Below, one piece after another: positions 1 to 7,532 of a DNA stretch of 64,000 bases. The stretch spans positions 1 through 64,000 of the forward strand of contig CAMDSH010000016.1 of assembly GCA_945907045.1 (NCBI GenBank), written 5' to 3'. Source of the stretch: Rhizobium sp. Q54. GTDB lineage: Bacteria > Pseudomonadota > Alphaproteobacteria > Rhizobiales > Xanthobacteraceae. Positions within the stretch are counted from its first letter, which is position 1. Every line of letters starts with the position of its first letter. A program made the translations under genes and the position numbers. The notes under the pieces are model-generated. The model saw only the letters and a list, made by a program, of their open reading frames with translations. It was not told where the DNA came from and did not search any database.

Positions 1-239
1 CACGAGCGGCGGAAGGTGAGCGTCGGATCGACGTTGTTCTTGATCCAGATCAGCGCGTCGAGAACCATCGGTCCGCAGTCGCGGCGGTTGACGTAATAAG
101 TGTCGATGCGCGGATTTTCGCCGTCGTCCGGGTTCCAGCGGTAAACGCGGAACACGGTCTCGTCCGTGGCGCCGGCCGTGTGCGGCCAGATTTTGCCTTC
201 GGTGACCTTGGAGTTTTTCGGCAGCGAGAATTCGGCCAT
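1..239 (-). CDS. sdhB: Succinate dehydrogenase iron-sulfur subunit, N-terminal part
   Basis: This is the start of the iron-sulfur subunit of complex II, which passes electrons from the SdhA flavin to ubiquinone. About 79 codons are visible before the window edge. They include the stretch [19 protein letters not shown] and the following LTFRRSC that lead into the first [2Fe-2S] cysteine cluster, which lies outside the window. The ATG at 239 shares one base with the sdhA stop codon (TGATG on the minus strand), so translation is probably coupled. It is the last gene of the sdhCDAB operon. The identity is firm from both sequence and position. Confidence 0.95.
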   Translation of the reverse strand, partial: MAEFSLPKNSKVTEGKIWPHTAGATDETVFRVYRWNPDDGENPRIDTYYVNRRDCGPMVLDALIWIKNNVDPTLTFRRS

Positions 240-2071
240 CAGTACACCCGTGCTTTGGGTTCGATGTAAGCGATGTCGTTGGTGAGCGTGTAGGTGTGCA
301 CCGGCCGGTAATCCAATTTCACCTTGCCCGACATATCGAGCCAGGCCAGCGAGTGCTTCATCCAGTTCTTGTCGTCGCGTTCGGGGAAATCCTCGCGCGC
401 GTGCGCGCCGCGGCTTTCGGTGCGGTTCTGCGCCGAATCCATCGTCACAACGGCCTGCGCAATCAGGTTGTCCAGCTCCAGCGTCTCGACCAGATCGGTG
501 TTCCAGATCAGCGAGCGGTCGGTGACGCGGATGTCGGGGACGCCGGAATAAACTTCGTGAATGAGCTTGTGGCCTTCTTCCAGCACTTCTCCGGTGCGGA
601 ACACGGCGCAATTGGTCTGCATCACCTTCTGCATCCGCGTGCGCAGTTCCGCGGTTGGCGTGCCGCCCGACGCATTGCGGAATTTGTCGAGACGGGTGAG
701 TGACATTTCGGCGGAATTTTTCGGCAAGTCGGGATGCTTCTCGCCCGCCGTCACCAGCTCCGCGCAGCGCGCGGCGGCGGCGCGGCCGAACACGACGAGA
801 TCGATCAGCGAATTCGAGCCGAGCCGGTTGGCGCCGTGCACCGAGACGCAGCCGGCTTCGCCCAGCGCCATCAGGCCGGGAACAACGGTGTCGTCCTGGC
901 CGTTTTTCTTGGTCAGCACTTCGCCGTGATGATTGGTTGCGATGCCGCCCATGTTGTAATGGACGGTAGGCAGCACCGGGATCGGCTCGCGCGTCACATC
1001 CACGTTGGCGAAGATGCGCGCGTTCTCGGAGATGCCTGGCAGCCGTTCGTGCAGCACTTTCGGCTCAAGATGGTCGAGGTGCAGGAACAGATGATCCTTC
1101 TCGCGGCCGACGCCGCGGCCTTCGCGAATCTCGATGGTCATGGCGCGCGAAACTACGTCACGCGAGGCAAGGTCTTTTGCCGAAGGCGCGTAACGCTCCA
1201 TGAAGCGCTCGCCTTCGGAGTTGACCAAATAAGCCCCTTCGCCGCGCGCGCCTTCCGTGATCAGGCAGCCGGCGGGATAAATGCCTGTCGGATGGAACTG
1301 GACGAACTCCATGTCCTGCAGCGGCAATCCGGCGCGCAGCACCATCGCATTGCCATCGCCGGTGCAGGTGTGTGCCGAGGTGCAGGAGAAATAGGCGCGG
1401 CCATAACCGCCGGTCGCGAGAACCGTCATGTGCGCGCGGAAGCGATGTAGCGTGCCGTCGTCGAGCTTGAGTGCGATCACGCCGCGGCAGCGGCCTTCCT
1501 CGTCCATGATCAAATCGATGGCGAAGTATTCGATGAAGAACTCGGCCTGATGGCGCAGCGCCTGGCCGTACATCGTGTGCAGCATGGCGTGGCCGGTGCG
1601 GTCGGCGGCGGCGCAGGTGCGCTGCGCGGTGCCTTTTCCATAGTGGGTTGTCATGCCGCCGAACGGGCGCTGATAAATTTTGCCGTCTTCCTCGCGGCGC
1701 GAGAAGGGAAGGCCCCAATGCTCAAGCTCGTAGACGGCTTCGGGCGCGTTGCGGCAGAGATATTCGATGGCGTCCTGGTCGCCGAGCCAGTCGGCGCCCT
1801 TCACCGTGTCGTACATGTGCCAGCGCCAGTCATCCTCGCCCATGTTGCCGAGCGCTGCGGCTATGCCGCCCTGCGCCGCGACGGTGTGCGAGCGCGTCGG
1901 GAAAACTTTGGTGATGCAGGCGGTTTTCAATCCAGCTTCGCTGGCTCCGACCACGGCGCGCAGGCCAGAGCCGCCGGCGCCGACGACGACCACATCGTAA
2001 GTGTGGTCTTCAATCGGATAGGCGCGGCCGTTGGTGGCGGGCGTGGCGTTCGATTTGACTGGCTTCGCCAT
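239..2071 (-). CDS. sdhA: Succinate dehydrogenase flavoprotein subunit
   Basis: Catalytic subunit of complex II, oxidising succinate to fumarate at the inner face of the cytoplasmic membrane. It has 610 residues, normal for the family. The dinucleotide-binding motif GAGGSG is at residues 31-36. SHTVAAQGG at 61-69 carries the histidine that binds FAD covalently. QFHPTGI at about 258-264, the GARGEGA segment near 275 and the ASRDVVSRA segment near 302-310 belong to the dicarboxylate site. The start at 2071 lies 4 bases beyond the sdhD stop. It is the third gene of the minus-strand operon sdhC-sdhD-sdhA-sdhB. Confidence 0.98.
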   Translation of the reverse strand: MAKPVKSNATPATNGRAYPIEDHTYDVVVVGAGGSGLRAVVGASEAGLKTACITKVFPTRSHTVAAQGGIAAALGNMGEDDWRWHMYDTVKGADWLGDQDAIEYLCRNAPEAVYELEHWGLPFSRREEDGKIYQRPFGGMTTHYGKGTAQRTCAAADRTGHAMLHTMYGQALRHQAEFFIEYFAIDLIMDEEGRCRGVIALKLDDGTLHRFRAHMTVLATGGYGRAYFSCTSAHTCTGDGNAMVLRAGLPLQDMEFVQFHPTGIYPAGCLITEGARGEGAYLVNSEGERFMERYAPSAKDLASRDVVSRAMTIEIREGRGVGREKDHLFLHLDHLEPKVLHERLPGISENARIFANVDVTREPIPVLPTVHYNMGGIATNHHGEVLTKKNGQDDTVVPGLMALGEAGCVSVHGANRLGSNSLIDLVVFGRAAAARCAELVTAGEKHPDLPKNSAEMSLTRLDKFRNASGGTPTAELRTRMQKVMQTNCAVFRTGEVLEEGHKLIHEVYSGVPDIRVTDRSLIWNTDLVETLELDNLIAQAVVTMDSAQNRTESRGAHAREDFPERDDKNWMKHSLAWLDMSGKVKLDYRPVHTYTLTNDIAYIEPKARVY

Positions 2072-2075
2072 GCGT

Positions 2076-2462
2076 TTAGACCGTGAATGACAATTTCAGG
2101 ATGGCAAACGTGCAGGCCAATCCAACGGCGCAACAGAAGAACGTGTTCGTCATCAGCAACATCAGTTTCATCCAGTCGTCATGGATGTAATCGATGATGA
2201 TCTCCTGCATGCCGAGCCACATGTGATAGGCGGTGGTAAAAATGAACAGCAGCATCAGGATCGCGACAATCGGCGAACCCAGGATTTGAATCACCCCGGC
2301 ATGAGTGCGGCCAAGCAGCAGCAAGACGATGATGACGAAGGCGATGCTGAGCGAGATCAGCGCCACCGAGGTGACGCGCTGTTGCCAGAAATGCGAGGTG
2401 CCGGAACGCGCGGCACCTAAACCGCGCACCTGACTCAGCGGCGTGCGATGCGGAGCGCTCAT
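2076..2462 (-). CDS. sdhD: Succinate dehydrogenase membrane anchor subunit
   Basis: Hydrophobic membrane anchor of complex II, 128 residues, with three predicted membrane helices (about 32-52, 61-82 and 100-124). With SdhC it holds heme b and the quinone site. The open frame runs much further upstream, but the start chosen at 2462 overlaps the sdhC stop by ATGA. It gives the usual length and an N-terminus ([16 protein letters not shown]) typical of alphaproteobacterial SdhD. The upstream extension lies on top of sdhC and is not coding. The conserved loop DYIHDDWMK precedes the last helix. Confidence 0.93.
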   Translation of the reverse strand: MSAPHRTPLSQVRGLGAARSGTSHFWQQRVTSVALISLSIAFVIIVLLLLGRTHAGVIQILGSPIVAILMLLFIFTTAYHMWLGMQEIIIDYIHDDWMKLMLLMTNTFFCCAVGLACTFAILKLSFTV

Positions 2463-2875
2463 CGCGGGCCTCCCATCACAAAATAACCGACGGTCCACAG
2501 CGCGATGGTGAGGCCGACCGAGCCGACGATGGTCGCGGCGGCTAGCCATTCGCGCTCCTGAGCGCCGAAGCCGTGGCCGAGATCCCAGATCAGATGGCGG
2601 ATGCCGCCGAGCATGTGATGGGTCAACGCCCAAGTGTAACCGAACAGTATGAACCGCCCGACGATGCTGCCCATGAACCATTCGACATTGGCGTAGGCAT
2701 TGGGACCGACGGCGGCGGAAATAAGCCACCAGGCGAGAACGATCATGCCGAAATAAAGCGTGGCGCCGGTGATGCGATGCGCGATCGACATCATCATCGT
2801 CAGCATCGGCTTGTAGATTTGCAGATGCGGCGACAGAGGACGCGCGCGCGGGGCGCTGGTCTTGGCCTCGGTCAT
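2459..2875 (-). CDS. sdhC: Succinate dehydrogenase cytochrome b556 subunit
   Basis: Cytochrome b subunit of complex II, 138 residues with three membrane helices. The N-terminal motif RPLSPHLQIYKP (12-23), the HRITG segment (33-37) and THHMLGGIRHLIWD (85-98), which contains the expected heme-ligand histidine, identify the family. The ATG at 2875 has GGAG eight bases upstream. It is the first gene of the operon. The 188-base divergent spacer to the LysR gene holds a GGCCC/GGGCC hairpin with a four-base loop (2900-2913) and one of two LysR-type boxes (2976-2990), so this operon may respond to that regulator. Confidence 0.95.
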   Translation of the reverse strand: MTEAKTSAPRARPLSPHLQIYKPMLTMMMSIAHRITGATLYFGMIVLAWWLISAAVGPNAYANVEWFMGSIVGRFILFGYTWALTHHMLGGIRHLIWDLGHGFGAQEREWLAAATIVGSVGLTIALWTVGYFVMGGPR

Positions 2876-2975
2876 GGGTCGTCTCCGGCAGAATTACGCG
2901 GCCCGGAAGGGCCCTACTAAACGCCTGGATCGCTCGGCTTAACAGCGCCCCGGCGCGGATTTGATGGGGTCTAAC

Positions 2976-2990
2976 TTCGTCAGGCGCGAA
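2976..2990. promoter_or_regulatory. Upstream half of twin LysR-type operator
   Basis: Sequence TTCGTCAGGCGCGAA, an inverted repeat TTCGT-N5-GCGAA that differs from the perfect site at 3040-3054 by one base in the right arm. The two sites share TTCGTCA and CGAA at the same spacing, and their centres are 64 bases apart, about six helical turns. It lies 100 bases upstream of the sdhC start and 73 bases upstream of the lysR start. Confidence 0.45.
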
Positions 2991-3039
2991 GATGATCGCT
3001 AATTTTACAGCTTTCAATCCTTGTTTTTAATAGTTATCC

Positions 3040-3054
3040 TTCGTCAAATACGAA
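3040..3054. promoter_or_regulatory. LysR-type operator, perfect inverted repeat
   Basis: TTCGTCAAATACGAA is a perfect TTCGT-N5-ACGAA palindrome of the T-N11-A type bound by LysR proteins. It ends nine bases before the ATG of the LysR gene. That position fits negative autoregulation, which is usual for the family. An AT-rich stretch with TTTACA at 3004-3009 lies just upstream and may be the lysR promoter. Confidence 0.5.
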
Positions 3055-3063
3055 GGGTCACTC

Positions 3064-3978
3064 ATGCGCATCGATTTCGCGGATTTGAGCCTGTTTCGCC
3101 ATATCGCCGACGCCGGCAGCATCACCAGGGGCGCGGAGCGGGCCAATCTGGCGCTCGCCGCGGCCTCGACCCGCATCCGCAACATGGAGGAGGCGCTCGG
3201 CGCGCCGCTGCTCACGCGCGGGCGGCAGGGCGTGACGCCGACGCAGGCCGGGCGGACGCTGCTCCAGCATGCCCGCGTTATCCTCGCGCAAGGGGAGCGC
3301 CTGCGCGAAGACCTCGGCGCCTATGCCGGCGGCGTCGCCGGGCAAATCCGGCTGCTCTCGAACACCAACGCGCTCACCGAATTCCTGCCGGAAGTGCTGA
3401 GCCTGTTTCTCACCGAGCATCCGCACGTGAGCGTCGATCTGGAAGAACGCCTGAGCGACGAGATTGTCGGCCTCATCGCGGAAGGCGTTGCCGACATCGG
3501 CATCGTCGCCGGAACCGTCGATGCCGGACGGCTGATGCGCTATCCGTTCCGCAGCGATCGCTTCGTGCTGGTGGTGCCGAAAAATCACGAGCTCGCGCCG
3601 CGCGCGGAAGTCGCGTTCGACGAAGTGCTCGGCCACGACTTCGTCGGACTGGAGCGCAACAGCGCGGTGCAGCGGTTTCTCGCCGACAAGGCGGCGCGCG
3701 TCGGGCGCCCCTTACGGCTGCGCGTGCAATTGCGCAGCTTCGAGACGGTGTGCCGCGTGGTGGAATTCGGCGTCGGCGTCGGCATCGTGCCGAGTTCGAC
3801 GGCGCGCCGCGCGGTGAAAACCATGGCGATCAAGATCATCGATCTCGCCGACGCCTGGGCGGTGCGCGATCTGACAATATGCGTGCGCGACTTCGACGCG
3901 CTCGCGCCCTATGCGCGGCAACTGGTCGAGCACATGCGCGCGAAAGAGCCGCCTCAGCGCGGCAGCAATACCCAGTAA
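3064..3978 (+). CDS. LysR family transcriptional regulator
   Basis: A 304-residue DNA-binding regulator. The N-terminal winged helix-turn-helix occupies about residues 5-62 (LSLFRHIADAGSITRGAERA, then NMEEALGAPLLTRGRQG and TPTQAG). The rest is a periplasmic-binding-protein-like effector domain (about 90-295). The perfect palindrome at 3040-3054 lies directly before the start, and a degenerate copy lies 64 bases further up, so it probably controls itself and perhaps sdhC. It converges with the mesaconyl-CoA hydratase-like gene, and the two coding ends overlap by 25 bases. The effector is not readable from the sequence. Confidence 0.9.
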   Translation: MRIDFADLSLFRHIADAGSITRGAERANLALAAASTRIRNMEEALGAPLLTRGRQGVTPTQAGRTLLQHARVILAQGERLREDLGAYAGGVAGQIRLLSNTNALTEFLPEVLSLFLTEHPHVSVDLEERLSDEIVGLIAEGVADIGIVAGTVDAGRLMRYPFRSDRFVLVVPKNHELAPRAEVAFDEVLGHDFVGLERNSAVQRFLADKAARVGRPLRLRVQLRSFETVCRVVEFGVGVGIVPSSTARRAVKTMAIKIIDLADAWAVRDLTICVRDFDALAPYARQLVEHMRAKEPPQRGSNTQ

Positions 3979-5003
3979 TCGAGATCGAGGATCACGGCGG
4001 GATCGTCTTCCTCGCCTGCCTTGCGGGGGAAATCCGCGCAGGGTCTGTCCTTGGTGGCGATGGTGCGCAGCCGCAACGCGCCGACATCGCTGCGCCCCGA
4101 CAGCTCGGCGCTGTCGAGCACTTCCGTCCAGGCAAACAGCGTGCAGCCTGCAAACAGCGGCGCCACGTGCCGTCCGCCATTGATCGCAGCGACATGGAAC
4201 GCATTGCCAAAACCGTTGAAGGTGAGCGAGCGCGCGAGCGAGATGGCGTGTCCGCCGTAGATCAGCCGCCGTCCGAAGCGGCCTTTGCCTTCGGCGAACT
4301 GGTTGAAATGGATGCGCGCGGTGTTCTGATATAGCCGCGTCGCGATCATGTGCTCGGCTTCTTCCACCGTGATGCCGTCGACGTGGTCGATCTTCTCGCC
4401 GGCCTTGTAATCGCCGTGGCGGTGCGGACTTCCCGCCAGCATTGTGTCGTAGGCCTTGGCATTGAGCGGCGCGCAGCCATCGCCCAGCACTTTGGGATCG
4501 AGCGCGGTGAGAAGCCGCGGCACATGATCGGCGGGAGCTGCCGCCGCTTCGTCGCGCTTTCGCACCATCACCCAGCGCACGTATTCGAGCACCGGCGATC
4601 CGTCCTGCTTGAAGCCGGTAGAGCGCACGTAAACCACGCCGGTCTTGCGGCTTGAATTCTCCTTCAGCCCGATAACTTCCGACACGGAATTGAGCGTATC
4701 GCCGGGATAGACCGGGCTGCGGAACAGGCATCCTGCGTAACCGAGATTGGCGACGGCGTTGAGCGAGATGTCCGGCACGGTTTTGCCGAACACCATGTGA
4801 AACACCAGCAGATCGTCGATGGGCGAGCGCGGATAGCCGATCGCCTGCGCGAAAACGTCCGATGACTGCACGGCAAAACGCGGCCCGAACAATCCGTTAT
4901 AGAGCGCGACATCGCCTAAAGTTACCGTGCGCGGCGTTGCGTGCCGGATGGTCTGGCCGAGCTTGAAATCTTCAAAGAAATTGCCGGGACTGGTTTTTGT
5001 CAT
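3954..5003 (-). CDS. mch: MaoC-family dehydratase, probable mesaconyl-CoA hydratase
   Basis: A 349-residue protein with two hot-dog MaoC-like halves. The N-terminal part (FFEDFKLGQTIRHATPRTVT, then ALYNGLFGPRFAVQSSDVFA) and the C-terminal ARIHFNQFAEGKGRFGRRL and GGHAISLARSLTFNG segments resemble mesaconyl-CoA hydratase of the ethylmalonyl-CoA pathway. That enzyme hydrates mesaconyl-C1-CoA to beta-methylmalyl-CoA. A citrate-lyase-like CoA ester lyase at 13925-14797 could act in the same pathway. Crotonyl-CoA carboxylase/reductase is not in the window, so the pathway assignment is an inference. The gene converges with the LysR gene. Confidence 0.8.
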   Translation of the reverse strand: MTKTSPGNFFEDFKLGQTIRHATPRTVTLGDVALYNGLFGPRFAVQSSDVFAQAIGYPRSPIDDLLVFHMVFGKTVPDISLNAVANLGYAGCLFRSPVYPGDTLNSVSEVIGLKENSSRKTGVVYVRSTGFKQDGSPVLEYVRWVMVRKRDEAAAAPADHVPRLLTALDPKVLGDGCAPLNAKAYDTMLAGSPHRHGDYKAGEKIDHVDGITVEEAEHMIATRLYQNTARIHFNQFAEGKGRFGRRLIYGGHAISLARSLTFNGFGNAFHVAAINGGRHVAPLFAGCTLFAWTEVLDSAELSGRSDVGALRLRTIATKDRPCADFPRKAGEEDDPAVILDLDYWVLLPR

Positions 5004-5166
5004 GTTCGTTTCGATCCGCTCCGGCGGTTCTTTATAGCCTGCTTCGCGCTGTCACGAAACCGTGAGAACAACCCGCGATTTCGTCAACGGGAAACTGATG
5101 ATGGTGTGTTCGGCCTGCATGTTAGCGAATGCCTGCGTTTAACCGAACACATCAGAGGGATCACCC

Positions 5167-5400
5167 ATGAAGTACCGCATTCTCTTTTCGGCTCTGGCCG
5201 TTGCCAGCCTCGCGTTCGCGCCTGCTGCCTACGCGCAGAGCATGAACAAGGATAAGATGGAAAAGACCGACGCCATGAAGCCCGCCGACAAGATGAAGGC
5301 CGATTCGATGTCGGACAAGAAGGCCGACACGATGAAGAAAGACGGCATGAAGGACAGCGCGAAAAAGGACGGCATGTCGGACCCGATGAAGAAGAATTGA
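5167..5400 (+). CDS. Exported pentapeptide MXKDX repeat protein
   Basis: A 77-residue protein. Residues 1-23 form a signal peptide (MKYRILFSALAVASLAFAPA, cleavage after AYA). The mature part is made almost entirely of Met/Lys/Asp-rich units such as MNKDKMEK, DKMKADSMS and two copies of KKDGM, the pattern of the MXKDX pentapeptide family. Its function is unknown. The charge and methionine content would allow metal binding, but that is speculation. A hairpin GGCCGGG/CCCGGCC follows at 5409-5439. The next gene encodes a b-type cytochrome, so a periplasmic redox or metal role is possible. Confidence 0.85.
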   Translation: MKYRILFSALAVASLAFAPAAYAQSMNKDKMEKTDAMKPADKMKADSMSDKKADTMKKDGMKDSAKKDGMSDPMKKN

Positions 5401-5408
5401 TCGCCAAC

Positions 5409-5445
5409 GGCCGGGTTCGTGCATACCGCGAGCCCGGCCATTCGT
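5409..5445 (+). terminator. Possible terminator after the MXKDX gene
   Basis: Stem GGCCGGG (5409-5415) pairs with CCCGGCC (5433-5439) around a 17-base loop, nine bases after the stop codon. Only a weak T-rich tail follows (ATTCGTATTAT), so termination may be partial and the downstream cytochrome gene could be read through. Confidence 0.35.
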
Positions 5446-5502
5446 ATTATAAGTGAACGCCGCCGTTGAAACGGCCGGCTTATCAAGCGAACGGACGGCA
5501 AC

Positions 5503-6114
5503 ATGAGCGCTCAGACGGCAGATGGCGGCGCGGTGATTCATCCGCGCTGGGTGCGCATCACGCACTGGATCAACGCGGTGGCGATCATCGTGATGATCCT
5601 TTCCGGCTGGCGCATCTACAATGCCTCGCCGCTGTTCGAGGATTTCGATTTTCCGAATGAGATCACGCTCGGCGGCTGGCTCGCCGGCGCGTTGCAATGG
5701 CATTTCGCCGCCATGTGGCTGCTCGTCATCAACGGCATCGTTTACGTGACGCTCGGCATCCTGACCGGCCGCTTCCGCCGCAAGTTCTTGCCGATCCGTC
5801 CCGGTGAAGTCGCCGCCGACATCAAGGCCGCGCTCACCTTCAAGCTCGCGCATGAGGACCTCTCGGTCTACAACGCGGTGCAGAAGCTGCTCTATCTCGG
5901 CGTTATTTTGTGCGGCGTCATTGTCGTGCTCTCCGGCCTCGCGATCTGGAAGCCGGTGCAATTGCAGGAATTGACCGCGCTGTTCGGCGGCTACGACATC
6001 GCGCGCTACGTGCATTTCTTCGCGATGGCGGCGATCGTCGGATTTCTGCTGGTGCATGTCGCGCTCGCGCTGCTGGTTCCGAAAAGCCTGCGCGCGATGA
6101 TTGCTGGGAAATAG
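5503..6114 (+). CDS. Cytochrome b561-type membrane protein
   Basis: A 203-residue integral membrane protein with about four helices (roughly 20-35, 66-88, 129-148 and 165-192). Candidate heme-binding histidines lie in the helices (RITHWINA, QWHFAAMW, YVHFFAMA, LLVHVALA). This is the di-heme b561/Ni-hydrogenase cytochrome b fold. It is followed, across a 49-base palindromic repeat, by a Tat-exported molybdenum oxidoreductase on the same strand. By analogy with similar pairs, it probably links that enzyme to the quinone pool. Confidence 0.85.
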   Translation: MSAQTADGGAVIHPRWVRITHWINAVAIIVMILSGWRIYNASPLFEDFDFPNEITLGGWLAGALQWHFAAMWLLVINGIVYVTLGILTGRFRRKFLPIRPGEVAADIKAALTFKLAHEDLSVYNAVQKLLYLGVILCGVIVVLSGLAIWKPVQLQELTALFGGYDIARYVHFFAMAAIVGFLLVHVALALLVPKSLRAMIAGK

Positions 6115-6162
6115 CGCATGATCCCGAAAAGTGGGAACCGGTTTTCGGACAAGATCATGCGC
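6114..6162. repeat. 49-base palindromic repeat, copy 1
   Basis: Perfect outer arms GCGCATGATC and GATCATGCGC (10 bases each) enclose CCGAAAA/TTTTCGG and an AACCGGTT core. A second copy at 55252-55300 has the same length and differs at two of 49 bases. This copy begins on the last base of the cytochrome b stop codon and ends 25 bases before the start of the molybdoenzyme gene. Similar short palindromes are scattered through Hyphomicrobiales genomes. Confidence 0.8.
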
Positions 6163-6187
6163 GAAAGAGAAGAGTAAGGAACACAAA

Positions 6188-6961
6188 ATGCGCAAGCGCA
6201 GAATCATTCCGGGCGTCGATCCCAAGCTGCTGATCAAGGACGCCGCCAAGGTCATGCCCGATCCGGGCCGGCGATTTTTCCTGCGCGGGGCGGCGAGCCT
6301 CGGCGCGCTCACCTTCCTCACAGGCTGCGACATCAACGACAGTTTTTCCGCTGAGAGCGTGCTGCGGAAAATTTCCGAATTCAACGACGGCGCGCAGGCG
6401 CTGCTGTTCAGCCAGAGCAAGCTGGCGCCGACTTATCCCGAAAGCGCCATCACCAAGGATTTCCCGTTCAACGCCTATTACACCGAGGATGAGGCGCCGG
6501 AAGTAGACGGCAAGGCCTACAAGCTGATCGTCGGCGGCATGGTCGAGAACAAGAAGACCTGGACGCTGTACGAGCTTTACGCGCTGCCGCAGGAGCGGCA
6601 GATCACGCGGCATGTTTGCGTCGAGGGCTGGAGTGCCATCGGCTCATGGACCGGCGCGCGGCTGTCCGATTTCCTCAAGCACATCGGCGCCGACACGCGG
6701 GCGAAATATGTCTGGTTCCGCTGCGCCGAGGGTTATTCCAACACCATCGACATGGCGACCGCCATGCATCCGCAGACGCAGATGACTTTCAAATACGGCA
6801 ACGAGATTTTGCCGGTGAAGTACGGCTTTCCGATGAAAATCCGCATTCCCACCAAGCTCGGTTTCAAGAACCCCAAGCACGTGATGGAAATGCACGTCAC
6901 CAACAAGGATCTCGGCGGCTACTGGGAAGACAAAGGCTACAACTGGTTTTCAGGATTGTAA
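6188..6961 (+). CDS. Molybdopterin-dependent oxidoreductase, Tat-exported, sulfite-oxidase fold
   Basis: A 257-residue enzyme of the sulfite oxidase/MsrP (YedY) superfamily. A twin-arginine signal GRRFFLRGAASLG lies at 27-39 and leads into LTFLTGC, so Cys47 could be a lipobox cysteine. RHVCVEGWSAIGSW at 141-154 holds Cys144, the expected molybdenum ligand. The start at 6188 has AAGGA seven bases upstream. A longer open frame from 6131 is only the repeat being read through. With the preceding b561 cytochrome it forms a probable membrane redox pair, but the substrate is unknown. MsrP proper pairs with MsrQ, which this cytochrome does not clearly resemble. Confidence 0.85.
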   Translation: MRKRRIIPGVDPKLLIKDAAKVMPDPGRRFFLRGAASLGALTFLTGCDINDSFSAESVLRKISEFNDGAQALLFSQSKLAPTYPESAITKDFPFNAYYTEDEAPEVDGKAYKLIVGGMVENKKTWTLYELYALPQERQITRHVCVEGWSAIGSWTGARLSDFLKHIGADTRAKYVWFRCAEGYSNTIDMATAMHPQTQMTFKYGNEILPVKYGFPMKIRIPTKLGFKNPKHVMEMHVTNKDLGGYWEDKGYNWFSGL

Positions 6962-6967
6962 GCGCGC

Positions 6968-7423
6968 CTACTTCGCTTCTTCCACGCGCGTGCTTGTCCC
7001 GGGTCCTTCGCCGACAATCAGCAGCACCGCGTCGGTGTCCTTCGCGCCGTCCCAGTGCACGCCCTTGCCGTAATGAGTGACGAAGGAGCCCGCCGGCATC
7101 GCGACGGTCTGGCTGATATCGAACTTGTTGCCGGTGCCGACCCACCACGTTCCCGAAATGACGGTGATGAAACGGTCGTTGGGATGAAAGTGCGGCCGGC
7201 TGAAATGATTTCCGGCGGTCCACTTGGTCAGCACGCCGTAGAGCCCCGGCTTCGACGGATCGCCGAACAACACCGCCTGCTGGCTGCCCGCCGGCGTGAC
7301 CGGGCCCCATTTGATCTGATCCGGCAACTGGTAGACGACGGCCTTCGGATCGATCTCGACCGTCGCCGCCACGCCGGCCGACAGCACGAGTGCCAACACG
7401 CATCCGCACAGATGTTTGATCAT
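6968..7423 (-). CDS. Exported cupin-domain protein
   Basis: A 151-residue protein. A signal peptide covers about 1-20 ([20 protein letters not shown]), followed by a single cupin barrel. [20 protein letters not shown] contains the first cupin motif with two candidate metal-binding histidines, and a later histidine (VHWDG) belongs to the second motif. The start at 7423 is preferred to longer frames because GGAG lies about seven bases upstream and the signal peptide begins there. It converges with the molybdoenzyme gene with six bases between stops. The function is unknown. Confidence 0.8.
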   Translation of the reverse strand: MIKHLCGCVLALVLSAGVAATVEIDPKAVVYQLPDQIKWGPVTPAGSQQAVLFGDPSKPGLYGVLTKWTAGNHFSRPHFHPNDRFITVISGTWWVGTGNKFDISQTVAMPAGSFVTHYGKGVHWDGAKDTDAVLLIVGEGPGTSTRVEEAK

Positions 7424-7532
7424 TGCCGTCTCCATTTTAGTGGCGGCAGTCTCCCCCAGCTTGCGCGCCTTGCCAATCCATGTCCGGCCCTTTAGCAATC
7501 CGCGCAGTCCTGTAACGGTGAGGCGTAAAATC

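Noticed and set aside
3021-4334. Plus-strand frame of 437 codons across the LysR gene and into the MaoC gene
   Set aside because: Shifted frame of the LysR gene with an Arg-rich translation; the LysR frame has clear domain signatures.
6131-6187. N-terminal extension of the molybdoenzyme
   Set aside because: The 19 codons come from the end of the 49-base repeat and the leader; the real start at 6188 has AAGGA at good spacing and begins the Tat signal.
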